From an uncultured Desulfomonile sp. (GTDB lineage Bacteria; Desulfobacterota; Desulfomonilia; Desulfomonilales; Desulfomonilaceae), in assembly GCA_903920415.1 (NCBI GenBank), contig CAIXMD010000363.1:1-6052 (forward strand): a stretch of 6,052 nt of DNA, written 5' to 3'. Position 1 is the first letter of the stretch, and the number at the start of each line of letters is the position of its first letter. Below are positions 1 through 5,684 of the stretch, one piece after another. The notes beneath the pieces are model-generated. The model ran no database searches and was not told where the DNA came from. It saw only the letters and a list, made by a program, of their open reading frames with translations. The translations under genes and the position numbers were made by a program.

Positions 1-1743
1 CTCCAGACTCACGAGTTGCCTAAGACCTCGGAAGAACAGGCTGAACTTGCTCGGAGATTGGGTTATAAGAAAACCCCCCTACAGTCATTCCTTGCGGATC
101 TAGAGAAACATCGGAGAAGCGTCGAGGAACTCTTTTCCAGTATGTTCTACCATTCGGGAGAAGAGATTCTTCAACAGGTCTCGCCGCGAGCAATTAAAAT
201 TGTGGAGTCAATTCATGATGAAGCTTTGACCCGCTTTCTTCTGGAGGAACATGGATTTAAGGACTTGGCAGGATCTATTACGATTTTGAAAAATCTTGTG
301 CACCCGTCGCCCAAGAGAATTGCTTCTGACAAGGGTCGAGATCTTCTGGAGAGGTTGGCGCCTCTATTTATTGAAGAGCTTTTAAAGGTACCCGAGCCTG
401 ACAAAACCCTTATTGCACTGGATCGATATATCGACTCTCTTCAAGCTGGTTCGGGCTATTTCTCAACGTTTCTGGAAAATCCCCCAACTGTCCAATTTCT
501 CGTCAAGATTTTGGGAGAAAGCCGCTTTTTCACGGAACTCCTCATTCGTCACCCACAATCAATTGATGCCCTTATCGCAAGTGGGTCTCACGCGAATCCG
601 AGCGAAAAAGTGATCTTAGAAAACGAGCTTGCTGAACGACTTGCTTACTGTGAGGATTTTGAATCAGAACTTGACACGCTGAGGAGATTCAAGAACGAAG
701 AAATGCTCTTGATCGGCGTGCGCCATCTCTGGGGAGAGATAGACTCGCATAATGCTCGACGTCTTATCTCAGGACTTGCAGACGCATGTCTAGGCTCGGC
801 GGTGGAGATCGCAAAGAAAGAAATGGTTAACAAATATGGATTTCGGGATTTTCCAGATCCCTTGCCATTTGTAATTCTCGGAATGGGTAAGCTGGGAGGA
901 ATGGAGATGACTTATCTTTCGGACCTGGACGTCATTTTCATTTATGATTATCCACTGGACAAGATCGGCCGATTCTTCACTCATGAATGGTTCACGAGAC
1001 TGGCTAGCCGAATCATATCAATTCTGAGCGCTCCCACCTCTGAGGGGACAGCCTTTTCCATAGACACCAGGTTGAGACCTTCAGGGAATAAGGGGCCTCT
1101 AGTTTCCTCTCTTATTTCATTCAGGGACTATCACAGGATCACTTCCAAACTGTGGGAAAAGCAAGCTCTCATAAAAGCTCGGCCAGCGATAGGCCCACGC
1201 GTGCTGGCCGATGAAGTTGCTGCAATCATACGGGATTTCCTAATGAGAACCGTAGCTTCGGACGAAGACTTGAAAGAGATAGCCTATTTGAGGAGAAGGA
1301 TGGAACAGGAACTTGCAATGGAGGACAAGCTTCACGTGGACTTGAAAACCGGCCACGGAGGCCTCGTTGATGTGGAGTTTTTCGTTCAGGGCAACATCCT
1401 CAAGTCTTGCGGACATAGACCTGAAATTCTGTGTAACAATACTCTTCAGGCCATTTCAGCTCTTCGTGATGCAAGCCTTATCGACGAAGAATCATTCAAC
1501 ACACTCGATTCCGGTTACCGTTTCCTGACAAATTTGGAGGATCGGCTCCGACTTATGGAGCATAGGAGTGTCGACAGGATTCCCTTGGTAGGTGATAAGC
1601 TAAGAGGTCTGGCATTGAGGCTTGGCTACGGAAACGGCGGAGAGGAGAGTCTTATCAATGACTACGTACGGATCACGGAATCAATCCGTAAAATATACAG
1701 CTCCTTTTTCGGCGAGAAGAGCAAGGAGATTTGTAACAATTGA
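1..1743 (+). CDS. glnE: Bifunctional glutamine synthetase adenylyltransferase/deadenylylase GlnE, 5' partial
   Basis: GlnE adds AMP to, and removes it from, glutamine synthetase in the cytoplasm, matching nitrogen assimilation to PII signals. The reading frame is open from base 1, so the TTG at 16 is an internal codon. The first residues, LQTHELP followed by ELARRLGY, fit the linker that closes the N-terminal deadenylylation domain. The 580 visible residues therefore cover this linker and the whole C-terminal adenylylation domain; family members run to about 950-1000 residues. Visible motifs, numbered from window residue 1, are GMGKLGG (294-300) and SDLD (307-310), whose two Asp form the nucleotidyltransferase metal site. 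Others are DTRLRPSGNKGPLV (355-368) and GHGGLVDVEF (451-460). The C-terminal helix ending in LALRLGY echoes the N-terminal linker, as expected from the internal duplication of GlnE. The frame ends cleanly at TGA and shows no frameshift. Confidence 0.95.
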   Translation, partial: LQTHELPKTSEEQAELARRLGYKKTPLQSFLADLEKHRRSVEELFSSMFYHSGEEILQQVSPRAIKIVESIHDEALTRFLLEEHGFKDLAGSITILKNLVHPSPKRIASDKGRDLLERLAPLFIEELLKVPEPDKTLIALDRYIDSLQAGSGYFSTFLENPPTVQFLVKILGESRFFTELLIRHPQSIDALIASGSHANPSEKVILENELAERLAYCEDFESELDTLRRFKNEEMLLIGVRHLWGEIDSHNARRLISGLADACLGSAVEIAKKEMVNKYGFRDFPDPLPFVILGMGKLGGMEMTYLSDLDVIFIYDYPLDKIGRFFTHEWFTRLASRIISILSAPTSEGTAFSIDTRLRPSGNKGPLVSSLISFRDYHRITSKLWEKQALIKARPAIGPRVLADEVAAIIRDFLMRTVASDEDLKEIAYLRRRMEQELAMEDKLHVDLKTGHGGLVDVEFFVQGNILKSCGHRPEILCNNTLQAISALRDASLIDEESFNTLDSGYRFLTNLEDRLRLMEHRSVDRIPLVGDKLRGLALRLGYGNGGEESLINDYVRITESIRKIYSSFFGEKSKEICNN

Positions 1744-1768
1744 TCTAAATTAATATTCAGATTACACT
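1740..1768 (+). promoter_or_regulatory. Weak sigma-70-like promoter candidate upstream of cimA
   Basis: TTGATC (1740-1745) and TACACT (1763-1768) are 17 bp apart, and each matches the consensus at 4 of 6 positions. The -10 lies inside the left arm of the palindrome at 1762-1776, the arrangement expected for a repressor-controlled promoter. Transcription would begin near 1775. The match is modest, and readthrough from glnE is an equally good explanation for cimA expression. Confidence 0.25.
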
Positions 1769-1776
1769 CAGTGTAA
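1762..1776. promoter_or_regulatory. Perfect 15-bp palindrome, candidate operator
   Basis: TTACACT, one central C, then AGTGTAA form an uninterrupted inverted repeat with 7-bp arms. It lies 18 bp after the glnE stop and directly before the AAGGA ribosome binding site of the small frame upstream of cimA. Read as RNA it could only form a 6-bp, A/U-rich stem with a 3-nt loop and no U-tract, so it is not a convincing terminator. A binding site for a dimeric repressor is more likely. I do not recognise the motif as belonging to a particular regulator family. Confidence 0.4.
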
Positions 1777-1789
1777 GGAAGCAGTACTT

Positions 1790-1873
1790 ATGCCGGAATT
1801 TGAAACGATAGAGCAGCATGAAGAAACTGCAAGGATGAAGAGCAGAATAATTTATCCCGAGGAAAATTGTTGA
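1790..1873 (+). CDS. Possible 27-residue leader peptide upstream of cimA
   Basis: A short frame starts at ATG with AAGGA 10 bases upstream (1775-1779), a better ribosome binding site than cimA itself has. It encodes a charged, acid-rich 27-residue peptide (MPEFETIEQHEE... ending in EENC). Its TGA (1871-1873) overlaps the preferred TTG start of cimA (1870-1872) as TTGA, the typical layout for translational coupling. It has only three Ile codons, two of them adjacent (residues 20-21), and no run of branched-chain codons, so a classical attenuator peptide is unlikely. It could raise initiation at the weak TTG start, or be a chance frame. No known family is recognised. Confidence 0.35.
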   Translation: MPEFETIEQHEETARMKSRIIYPEENC

Positions 1874-3447
1874 GCGCAATCGAACTCTACGATACCACCC
1901 TCAGAGATGGAGCACAGACCTGGGGGATTAACTTTTCCATCGAAGACAAGCTTAGGATCACCCAAAAACTCGATGAAATAGGAATAGATTTCATCGAGGG
2001 AGGATATGCCGGGTCCAATCCTAAGGATCGCCGTTTTTTTTCAATGGCCAAGAACCTCAGATTAAAACACAGTCGAATCGTGGCCTTCGGGAGCACTTGC
2101 CGGGCAGACATTCCTCCCGACAAAGACCCTCAGATCAAGTGTCTATTGGACGCCGGTACAGAAGTCGTAACCATAGTTGGTAAGAGTTGGGATCTTCACG
2201 TTCTGGAAATTCTGGCAGTCCCACTGGAGAGGAATCTCTCCATGATACGCGATACACTGGCTTTCTTGAGACCCTATTTCCCCAAGGTAATTTACGATGC
2301 GGAGCATTTCTTCGACGGATTCAAGAGAAACCCCAATTATGCTATGGAGACACTGAGAGCTGCCGTTTCCGGAGGATCCGATCTACTGGTGCTTTGTGAC
2401 ACAAATGGAGGAACTCTTCCGACCGAACTCTCAGCCATAATTGGAAAAGTTAAAGAACACATTTCAATCCCGTTGGGGATTCATGCGCACAACGATTCGG
2501 AAACGGCAGTAGCCAACTCTCTGTCAGCAGTAGAAGCCGGGGTAGTGCATGTGCAGGGAACCGTCAACGGCATCGGTGAAAGATGTGGGAATGCGAACCT
2601 GATTTCCGTGATTCCTGCCCTCGCCATGAAAATGAACCGGATGAGTTTTCCGATGGGACACCTGAGACTGCTTAAACATGTGTCAGAATTCGTCGATGAA
2701 ATGGCAAATCGCACGCCTCAGAAATCTCAGCCCTACGTTGGGGTGGCAGCCTTCGCACATAAGGGAGGATTACATACGAGCGCGGTTATAAAAAACCGTG
2801 CGGCGTATGAACACATAGATCCGGCTCTCGTGGGCAACATCAGGAGTTTCCCAATGTCCGAGCAAGCAGGCCGTGCAGCTCTTGTGCAAAAGGCGGCCCA
2901 GTTGGGTATCGACCTGAAACCTGATGACCCGAGCTTAGAAGAAATCCTGAAGACAATTAAAGATCTTGAAGCGAGAGGAGCCCATTACGAAGTTGCCGAC
3001 GGATCATTTGAACTACTCATGAAGCGGATGTTGGGCCTTCACAAGAAATTTTTTTCCCTGCACGGCTTTCATGTGAGTAACGTCAAGAGACAGGGCGATA
3101 CAAAAACTTACTCTGATGCCGTAATTAGAATTGTGGTTGGAGACAAAATGGAATTCTCAGCGGCGGAAGGAAATGGACCTGTCAACGCTCTGGACGCGGC
3201 ATTCAAAAAAGCTCTATTGGCTTTTTACCCGAGCGTAAGCCAGGTCCGTCTAACCGATTTCAAGGTTCGGGTACTGGAAGGATCATCAGGAACCGGGGCC
3301 ACGGTAAGAGTATTGATAGAATCGACCGACGGAGATCAGGTCTGGTGGACGGTAGGTTTTAATGAAAATATCATCCAGGCATCCTGGGATGCCCTAGTTG
3401 ACAGCATCGATTACAAACTTCAAAAAGATCTGGAACGTGAGACGTGA
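1870..3447 (+). CDS. cimA: (R)-citramalate synthase CimA
   Basis: CimA condenses pyruvate with acetyl-CoA to (R)-citramalate, the first step of the threonine-independent route to isoleucine. The 525-residue length and sequence fit the long CimA family. The N-terminal TIM barrel carries LYDTTLRDGAQ (6-16), FIEGGYAGSNPKD (41-53), the metal-binding HAHND (205-209) and GERCGNAN (236-243). A linker leads to a C-terminal LeuA-type regulatory dimerisation domain, roughly residues 395-520, with VLEGSSGTGATVRVLIES; in relatives this domain mediates end-product inhibition. There is no ATG start. TTG occurs at 1867 and 1870, and GAGGA (1859-1863) lies 3 and 6 bases before them, so 1870 is preferred; the choice changes one residue. 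The SNPKD segment and family length favour CimA over 2-isopropylmalate or homocitrate synthase. The HhH gene follows after 33 bp. Confidence 0.93.
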   Translation: MSAIELYDTTLRDGAQTWGINFSIEDKLRITQKLDEIGIDFIEGGYAGSNPKDRRFFSMAKNLRLKHSRIVAFGSTCRADIPPDKDPQIKCLLDAGTEVVTIVGKSWDLHVLEILAVPLERNLSMIRDTLAFLRPYFPKVIYDAEHFFDGFKRNPNYAMETLRAAVSGGSDLLVLCDTNGGTLPTELSAIIGKVKEHISIPLGIHAHNDSETAVANSLSAVEAGVVHVQGTVNGIGERCGNANLISVIPALAMKMNRMSFPMGHLRLLKHVSEFVDEMANRTPQKSQPYVGVAAFAHKGGLHTSAVIKNRAAYEHIDPALVGNIRSFPMSEQAGRAALVQKAAQLGIDLKPDDPSLEEILKTIKDLEARGAHYEVADGSFELLMKRMLGLHKKFFSLHGFHVSNVKRQGDTKTYSDAVIRIVVGDKMEFSAAEGNGPVNALDAAFKKALLAFYPSVSQVRLTDFKVRVLEGSSGTGATVRVLIESTDGDQVWWTVGFNENIIQASWDALVDSIDYKLQKDLERET

Positions 3448-3480
3448 ACGTGTTTCGCAAACCAGTCTGCTGAGTAAAAT

Positions 3481-4056
3481 TTGAAATTTTTTTCAAACCA
3501 TTCAACAGCTCCAAAGTCCTTTTACGGACTTTTTCTTCTAGGACTTGCAGCCGTTCTTTTTGAACTGATTGTCATCGGTTATGATCGTTATTTTCCCTAC
3601 TCCGAACAAAACAAGACGCGATCCGGGAGGTGTCTTTACCAAGTCTTCCAGGATGAATTCTGTGTTGGGACAGCTTTCTTTGAGCAGCCCCAATCCGCCC
3701 CAACAATTCTCAAAGCTCTGGGAATGGCGGCTGGAAAGAGTCGGGCGTGCGAGGAAAAAAATGTTCCGTGCGACAGAGCAATCAACCTCAAAGGGCAACA
3801 TCCGTGGATAACTATTGACAAGATTTCAGGAACATATCTTTTGACCGCCGGGAAAAGAATCGATCTAAATTTAGCGGATCAAGCTGATTTAATGGCGGTG
3901 CCAGGAATAGGGCCTCGCCTAGCCGATAGAATAGTCGCCTATAGAAATTCCAAAGGATTATTTTCTTCGATTCAGGAACTGGACCGGATCAAGGGGATAG
4001 GCAAAAAAAAACAAACCAACCTGGTGCCTTACCTTTATGTCAGCCACTCAGATTGA
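3481..4056 (+). CDS. Membrane-anchored ComEA-like helix-hairpin-helix protein
   Basis: A 191-residue protein with a short basic N-terminus, one hydrophobic segment (about 13-34) and a soluble remainder probably facing the periplasm. The C-terminus is a ComEA-type pair of helix-hairpin-helix motifs. RIDLNLADQADL (127-138) leads into PGIGPRLADRIVAYR (141-155), then LDRIKGIGKKK (167-177). Such domains contact DNA backbone without sequence preference, and ComEA proteins hold incoming DNA during transformation, but no other competence gene is visible. The central region (about 50-125) is weakly like a degenerate SLBB/beta-grasp domain and contains Cys 51, 61, 90 and 97. The frame is closed by TAA at 3475, so TTG at 3481 is the earliest possible start; its ribosome site is weak (GAG at 3472-3474). 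Nine A's (4003-4011) encode the KKK of the second motif. Function beyond DNA binding is not established. Confidence 0.8.
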   Translation: MKFFSNHSTAPKSFYGLFLLGLAAVLFELIVIGYDRYFPYSEQNKTRSGRCLYQVFQDEFCVGTAFFEQPQSAPTILKALGMAAGKSRACEEKNVPCDRAINLKGQHPWITIDKISGTYLLTAGKRIDLNLADQADLMAVPGIGPRLADRIVAYRNSKGLFSSIQELDRIKGIGKKKQTNLVPYLYVSHSD

Positions 4057-4062
4057 ATCTGT

Positions 4063-4084
4063 AGGCTTCAATACATCCAAGCCT
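4063..4084. terminator. Weak stem-loop between two convergent genes
   Basis: AGGCTT (4063-4068) and AAGCCT (4079-4084) form a 6-bp inverted repeat with a 10-nt loop in the 73-bp gap between the convergent stops of the HhH gene and larB. The position suits a shared bidirectional terminator. Neither strand has a U-tract after the stem and the stem is short, so support is mainly positional. Confidence 0.2.
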
Positions 4085-4129
4085 TGCGGTGTCTGTTTAA
4101 TCCAACAAAAACGGGCGTCCATTGATAAT

Positions 4130-4885
4130 TCAGCAGAAGGGCCGATTAATAATAGTAGCCGCGTAGGCAGCCCCGAAACCGTTATCGATATTAACCACCA
4201 CAACTCCCGGCGCGCAGGAATTAAGCATTCCCAGAAGTGCGGCGATGCCCCCGAAACTGGCGCCATACCCTACAGAGGTTGGAACGGCAATAACAGGTTT
4301 GTCCACGAGGCCTCCTATCACGCTCGGCAAAGCCCCCTCCATTCCTGCCACAGCAATGATGACCGATGCTGAACGCAGTCTTTTGTTCTGGTTCAGTAGC
4401 CTGTGAATTCCTGCAATGCCAACGTCGTAAAGCGTGTCCACCGAGTTGCCAAGGGCCTGGGCAGTCACCTTGGCTTCTTCGGCAACGGGGAGATCGGAAC
4501 TCCCGGCGCATACCACGAGGATAGTGCCCCTGCCGTGAATCTCGATGGGCACTGCCGAGTATAAGAGGGTCCGAGCCAAAGCATTGTACTGCAGTTCAGG
4601 GATATCACTGCAAATCCGGCAAGCCTTTTCCTCGTCCACCCTCGTTACTAAAACGGTATCCTGACGTGCTTGAAGGCTTCTGAAGATCCCTATTATCTGT
4701 TCAACCGTCTTCCCCTGCCCGAAGATAACCTCTGGAACCCCTAGCCTCAATGCACGGTGATGATCCACCGAAGCGTAACCGAGTTCCTCGGTCTGGAGGT
4801 CCTGAAAAAGTCGGCTGGCTTCCAAGGGGGTTGTTTTGCCTGATTTGACTTCTTCCAGGACCTTTAACAGTCGGTTCCTGTCCAA
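4130..4885 (-). CDS. larB: Nickel-pincer cofactor biosynthesis protein LarB (P2CMN synthase)
   Basis: LarB carboxylates nicotinic acid adenine dinucleotide at the pyridine ring and hydrolyses its phosphoanhydride, giving pyridinium-3,5-biscarboxylic acid mononucleotide. LarE and LarC convert this to the nickel-pincer cofactor of lactate racemase and related LarA enzymes. The 251 residues fit the family: an N-terminal part with RLGVPEVIFGQGKT (47-60), then a PurE-like domain. That domain shows CAGSSDLPVAEEA (126-138), GMEGALPSVIGGL (181-193), PTSVGYGASFGG (202-213), LNSCAPG (221-227) and NIDNGFGAA (232-240). Cys224 fits the cysteine that forms the covalent pyridine adduct in characterised LarB. 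The start is TTG at 4885-4883, with AAAGG 8 bases upstream (4894-4898). No larA, larC or larE lies within the window. Its 3' end faces the HhH gene. Confidence 0.95.
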   Translation of the reverse strand: MDRNRLLKVLEEVKSGKTTPLEASRLFQDLQTEELGYASVDHHRALRLGVPEVIFGQGKTVEQIIGIFRSLQARQDTVLVTRVDEEKACRICSDIPELQYNALARTLLYSAVPIEIHGRGTILVVCAGSSDLPVAEEAKVTAQALGNSVDTLYDVGIAGIHRLLNQNKRLRSASVIIAVAGMEGALPSVIGGLVDKPVIAVPTSVGYGASFGGIAALLGMLNSCAPGVVVVNIDNGFGAAYAATIINRPFC

Positions 4886-5017
4886 TGGGCCTACCTTTCC
4901 CTATCTAAAATCTGCATGCGATAACAGGTTGATAAAATTATGATACCGAGAACTGCAAGAGAGATTTTTCGTTGCACCAAGGGAGAAAACGAGATTGGTG
5001 GGTGACTTGACAAAGGA

Positions 5018-5050
5018 AAGCCCCGGAAAGGAGGATGAGAACCGGGGCTT
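5018..5050 (-). terminator. GC-rich hairpin, terminator-like on the minus strand
   Basis: AAGCCCCGG and CCGGGGCTT form a perfect 9-bp stem with a 15-nt loop. On the minus strand it is followed by UUUCCUUUG, an interrupted U-tract. On the plus strand it is followed by CGCAUGGGG, which would not support termination. It could end a small RNA, or transcripts reading through from the CBS gene about 190 bp upstream, and so insulate larB. The long loop is unusual for a plain terminator. Confidence 0.45.
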
Positions 5051-5068
5051 CGCATGGGGAAAAGGTAT

Positions 5069-5102
5069 GTTGAGCAGCGGGTTACGCCTCCCGCTGGTTG
5101 AC
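5069..5102. other. Second GC-rich hairpin
   Basis: CAGCGGG (5075-5081) and CCCGCTG (5090-5096) form a perfect 7-bp stem with an 8-nt loop. In plus-strand RNA, after one G-G mismatch, GUUGAG (5069-5074) and GUUGAC (5097-5102) add five more pairs, two of them G-U. In minus-strand RNA the outer part pairs less well. The right arm overlaps a TTGACAA copy. No U-tract follows on either strand, so it is a structural element rather than a terminator. Confidence 0.45.
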
Positions 5103-5126
5103 AAACCTTAAACCATGATTTTGAAT
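5098..5126 (+). promoter_or_regulatory. Plus-strand sigma-70-like promoter candidate
   Basis: TTGACA (5098-5103) and TTGAAT (5121-5126) are spaced by 17 bp, with a perfect -35 and 4 of 6 matches at the -10. Transcription would start near 5133 and run antisense into the 3' end of the CBS gene. It overlaps the opposing candidate at 5107-5135 almost completely, so at most one of the two could be used at a time. Confidence 0.25.
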
Positions 5127-5135
5127 AGTTGTCAA
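5107..5135 (-). promoter_or_regulatory. Minus-strand sigma-70-like promoter candidate
   Basis: Reading the minus strand, TTGACA (5135-5130) is followed after 17 bp by TTTAAG (5112-5107). The -35 is perfect and the -10 matches 4 of 6 positions. The predicted start, about 5102-5100, falls at the first base of the hairpin at 5069-5102, which supports use of this promoter for a structured RNA. Confidence 0.35.
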
Positions 5136-5237
5136 GCATAATTAAAGTAAAATCTTGAAAATAGTGCCTAGCCAAAGCTACAAACATCAAGACATTGAGG
5201 TATTTATTTAATATCATTGTTTTTTTTGTCAATCGGC

Positions 5238-5684
5238 CTAAATCAAGGATCTGATCACGTCTCCCTTACCCACAATCCCTACCAGCTTGCCACCATCGAG
5301 TACCGGTAATGAGTAAAGTTTCCTATCCGACATTAAACGGGCGACTTCCGTCAAGTCTGTATCGGGCTCCACGAAAACTGCTGGTCGTGAATAGATGTCT
5401 TCAACAATAGTTGCCGTGAGGCGCTTGAACTCTTTTTGTAATCTCCACGGATTTTCCAGAGGAATCACTGAATCTAGTATTACGAACACCGTTGGTATGT
5501 GCAAAGGCTTGTTCTGGTTGACAAGATCAGATTCGCAAACTACGCCGAGGACATTACCGTGGTCATCTACAACGGGGACTCCGTTAATGTTTCTGTAAGA
5601 GAGAATTTGAGCCAGTTCGCGAAGAGTCGTGTCGGGCTGGACCGTTATCACTTCTCGCGTCATTATCTCTGAGACCTTGGGCAT
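5238..5684 (-). CDS. Two-CBS-domain protein, 148 residues
   Basis: A free-standing CBS pair (Bateman module), a cytoplasmic fold that usually binds adenine nucleotides or S-adenosylmethionine and regulates a partner. CBS1 covers about residues 3-56 (VSEIMTREVITVQPDTTLRELAQIL... NGVPVVDDHGNVLGVV). A linker of about 35 residues follows, and CBS2 covers about 91-148 (TATIVEDIYSRPAVFVEPDTDLTEVARLM... SLPVLDGGKLVGIVGKGDV). There is no catalytic, transporter or DNA-binding domain. The frame stays open upstream to an ATG at 5777. The ATG at 5684 is preferred because AGGAG (5691-5695) lies 6 bases before it and because MPKVSEIM is a typical start for such proteins. The extra 31 residues from 5777 would have a poor ribosome site. 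A -10-like TATCAT (5719-5714) lies upstream without a matching -35. Ligand and partner are unknown. Confidence 0.85.
   Translation of the reverse strand: MPKVSEIMTREVITVQPDTTLRELAQILSYRNINGVPVVDDHGNVLGVVCESDLVNQNKPLHIPTVFVILDSVIPLENPWRLQKEFKRLTATIVEDIYSRPAVFVEPDTDLTEVARLMSDRKLYSLPVLDGGKLVGIVGKGDVIRSLI

Larger units (their letters stand above)
5011..5102 (-). ncRNA. Candidate small RNA with an anti-Shine-Dalgarno loop
   Basis: A minus-strand promoter-like sequence (5107-5135) would start an RNA at about 5102, exactly at the base of the first hairpin. The RNA would run through a C- and U-rich linker and end at a 9-bp GC-rich hairpin (5050-5018) followed by UUUCCUUUG, giving about 90 nt. The 15-nt loop of the last hairpin contains CCUCCUUU. 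This is the sequence of the 16S rRNA 3' tail, so the loop could pair with strong ribosome binding sites, as C-rich-loop riboregulators do. Against this reading, the first hairpin pairs slightly better on the plus strand through G-U pairs, and the U-tract is interrupted. It resembles no RNA family I can name. Confidence 0.35.
5007..5232. repeat. Four TTGACAA heptamers in nested inverted orientation
   Basis: TTGACAA occurs on the plus strand at 5007-5013 and 5098-5104, and on the minus strand at 5129-5135 and 5226-5232. The inner pair is centred at 5116.5 and the outer pair at 5119.5, so the arrangement is almost symmetrical. A fifth, minus-strand copy lies at 5767-5773 upstream of the CBS gene. 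The heptamer contains the sigma-70 -35 hexamer TTGACA, so the copies may be promoter parts, binding sites for one regulator, or remnants of a small inverted-repeat element. Confidence 0.5.
4886..5237. other. 352-bp intergenic region with structured elements
   Basis: This gap separates larB from the CBS gene, both on the minus strand. It holds two GC-rich hairpins (5018-5050 and 5069-5102), four TTGACAA heptamers and two overlapping promoter-like sequences, annotated separately. Nearer larB, CACCAA (4975-4980) and TTGGTG (4995-5000) form a weak 6-bp inverted repeat. I found no convincing promoter in the last 110 bp before larB. A 113-codon minus-strand frame spans the gap (5232-4891), but it has no family resemblance and reads through both hairpins, so I treat it as non-coding. 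Confidence 0.7.

Noticed and set aside
16..18. TTG at 16 as the start of the first gene
   Set aside because: The frame is open to base 1 and the preceding LQTHE residues match the GlnE linker, so the gene continues beyond the left edge.
1762..1776. Palindrome as a rho-independent terminator for glnE
   Set aside because: The RNA stem would be only 6 A/U-rich pairs with a 3-nt loop and no U-tract after it.
5035..5101. Tiny plus-strand frames behind AAAGGAGG (12 codons from ATG 5035, 15 codons from ATG 5054)
   Set aside because: The ATG at 5035 directly abuts the Shine-Dalgarno-like sequence and the one at 5054 is 19 bases away; neither spacing is usable. AAAGGAGG is the loop of a hairpin whose terminator features favour the minus strand.
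4998..5102. Riboswitch (c-di-GMP GEMM type or guanidine mini-ykkC) in the larB leader
   Set aside because: Two adjacent hairpins prompted the idea, but the conserved core bases of GEMM are missing and the loops are not ACGR tetraloops.
5011..5102. SRP 4.5S RNA
   Set aside because: The length fits, but the conserved GGAAG/AGCAG tip-loop motif and the long irregular helix are absent; the region folds as two separate hairpins.
4891..5232. 113-codon minus-strand frame between larB and the CBS gene
   Set aside because: It reads through both GC-rich hairpins and the promoter-like repeats, has no family resemblance and has an irregular composition. The hairpins explain the interval better.
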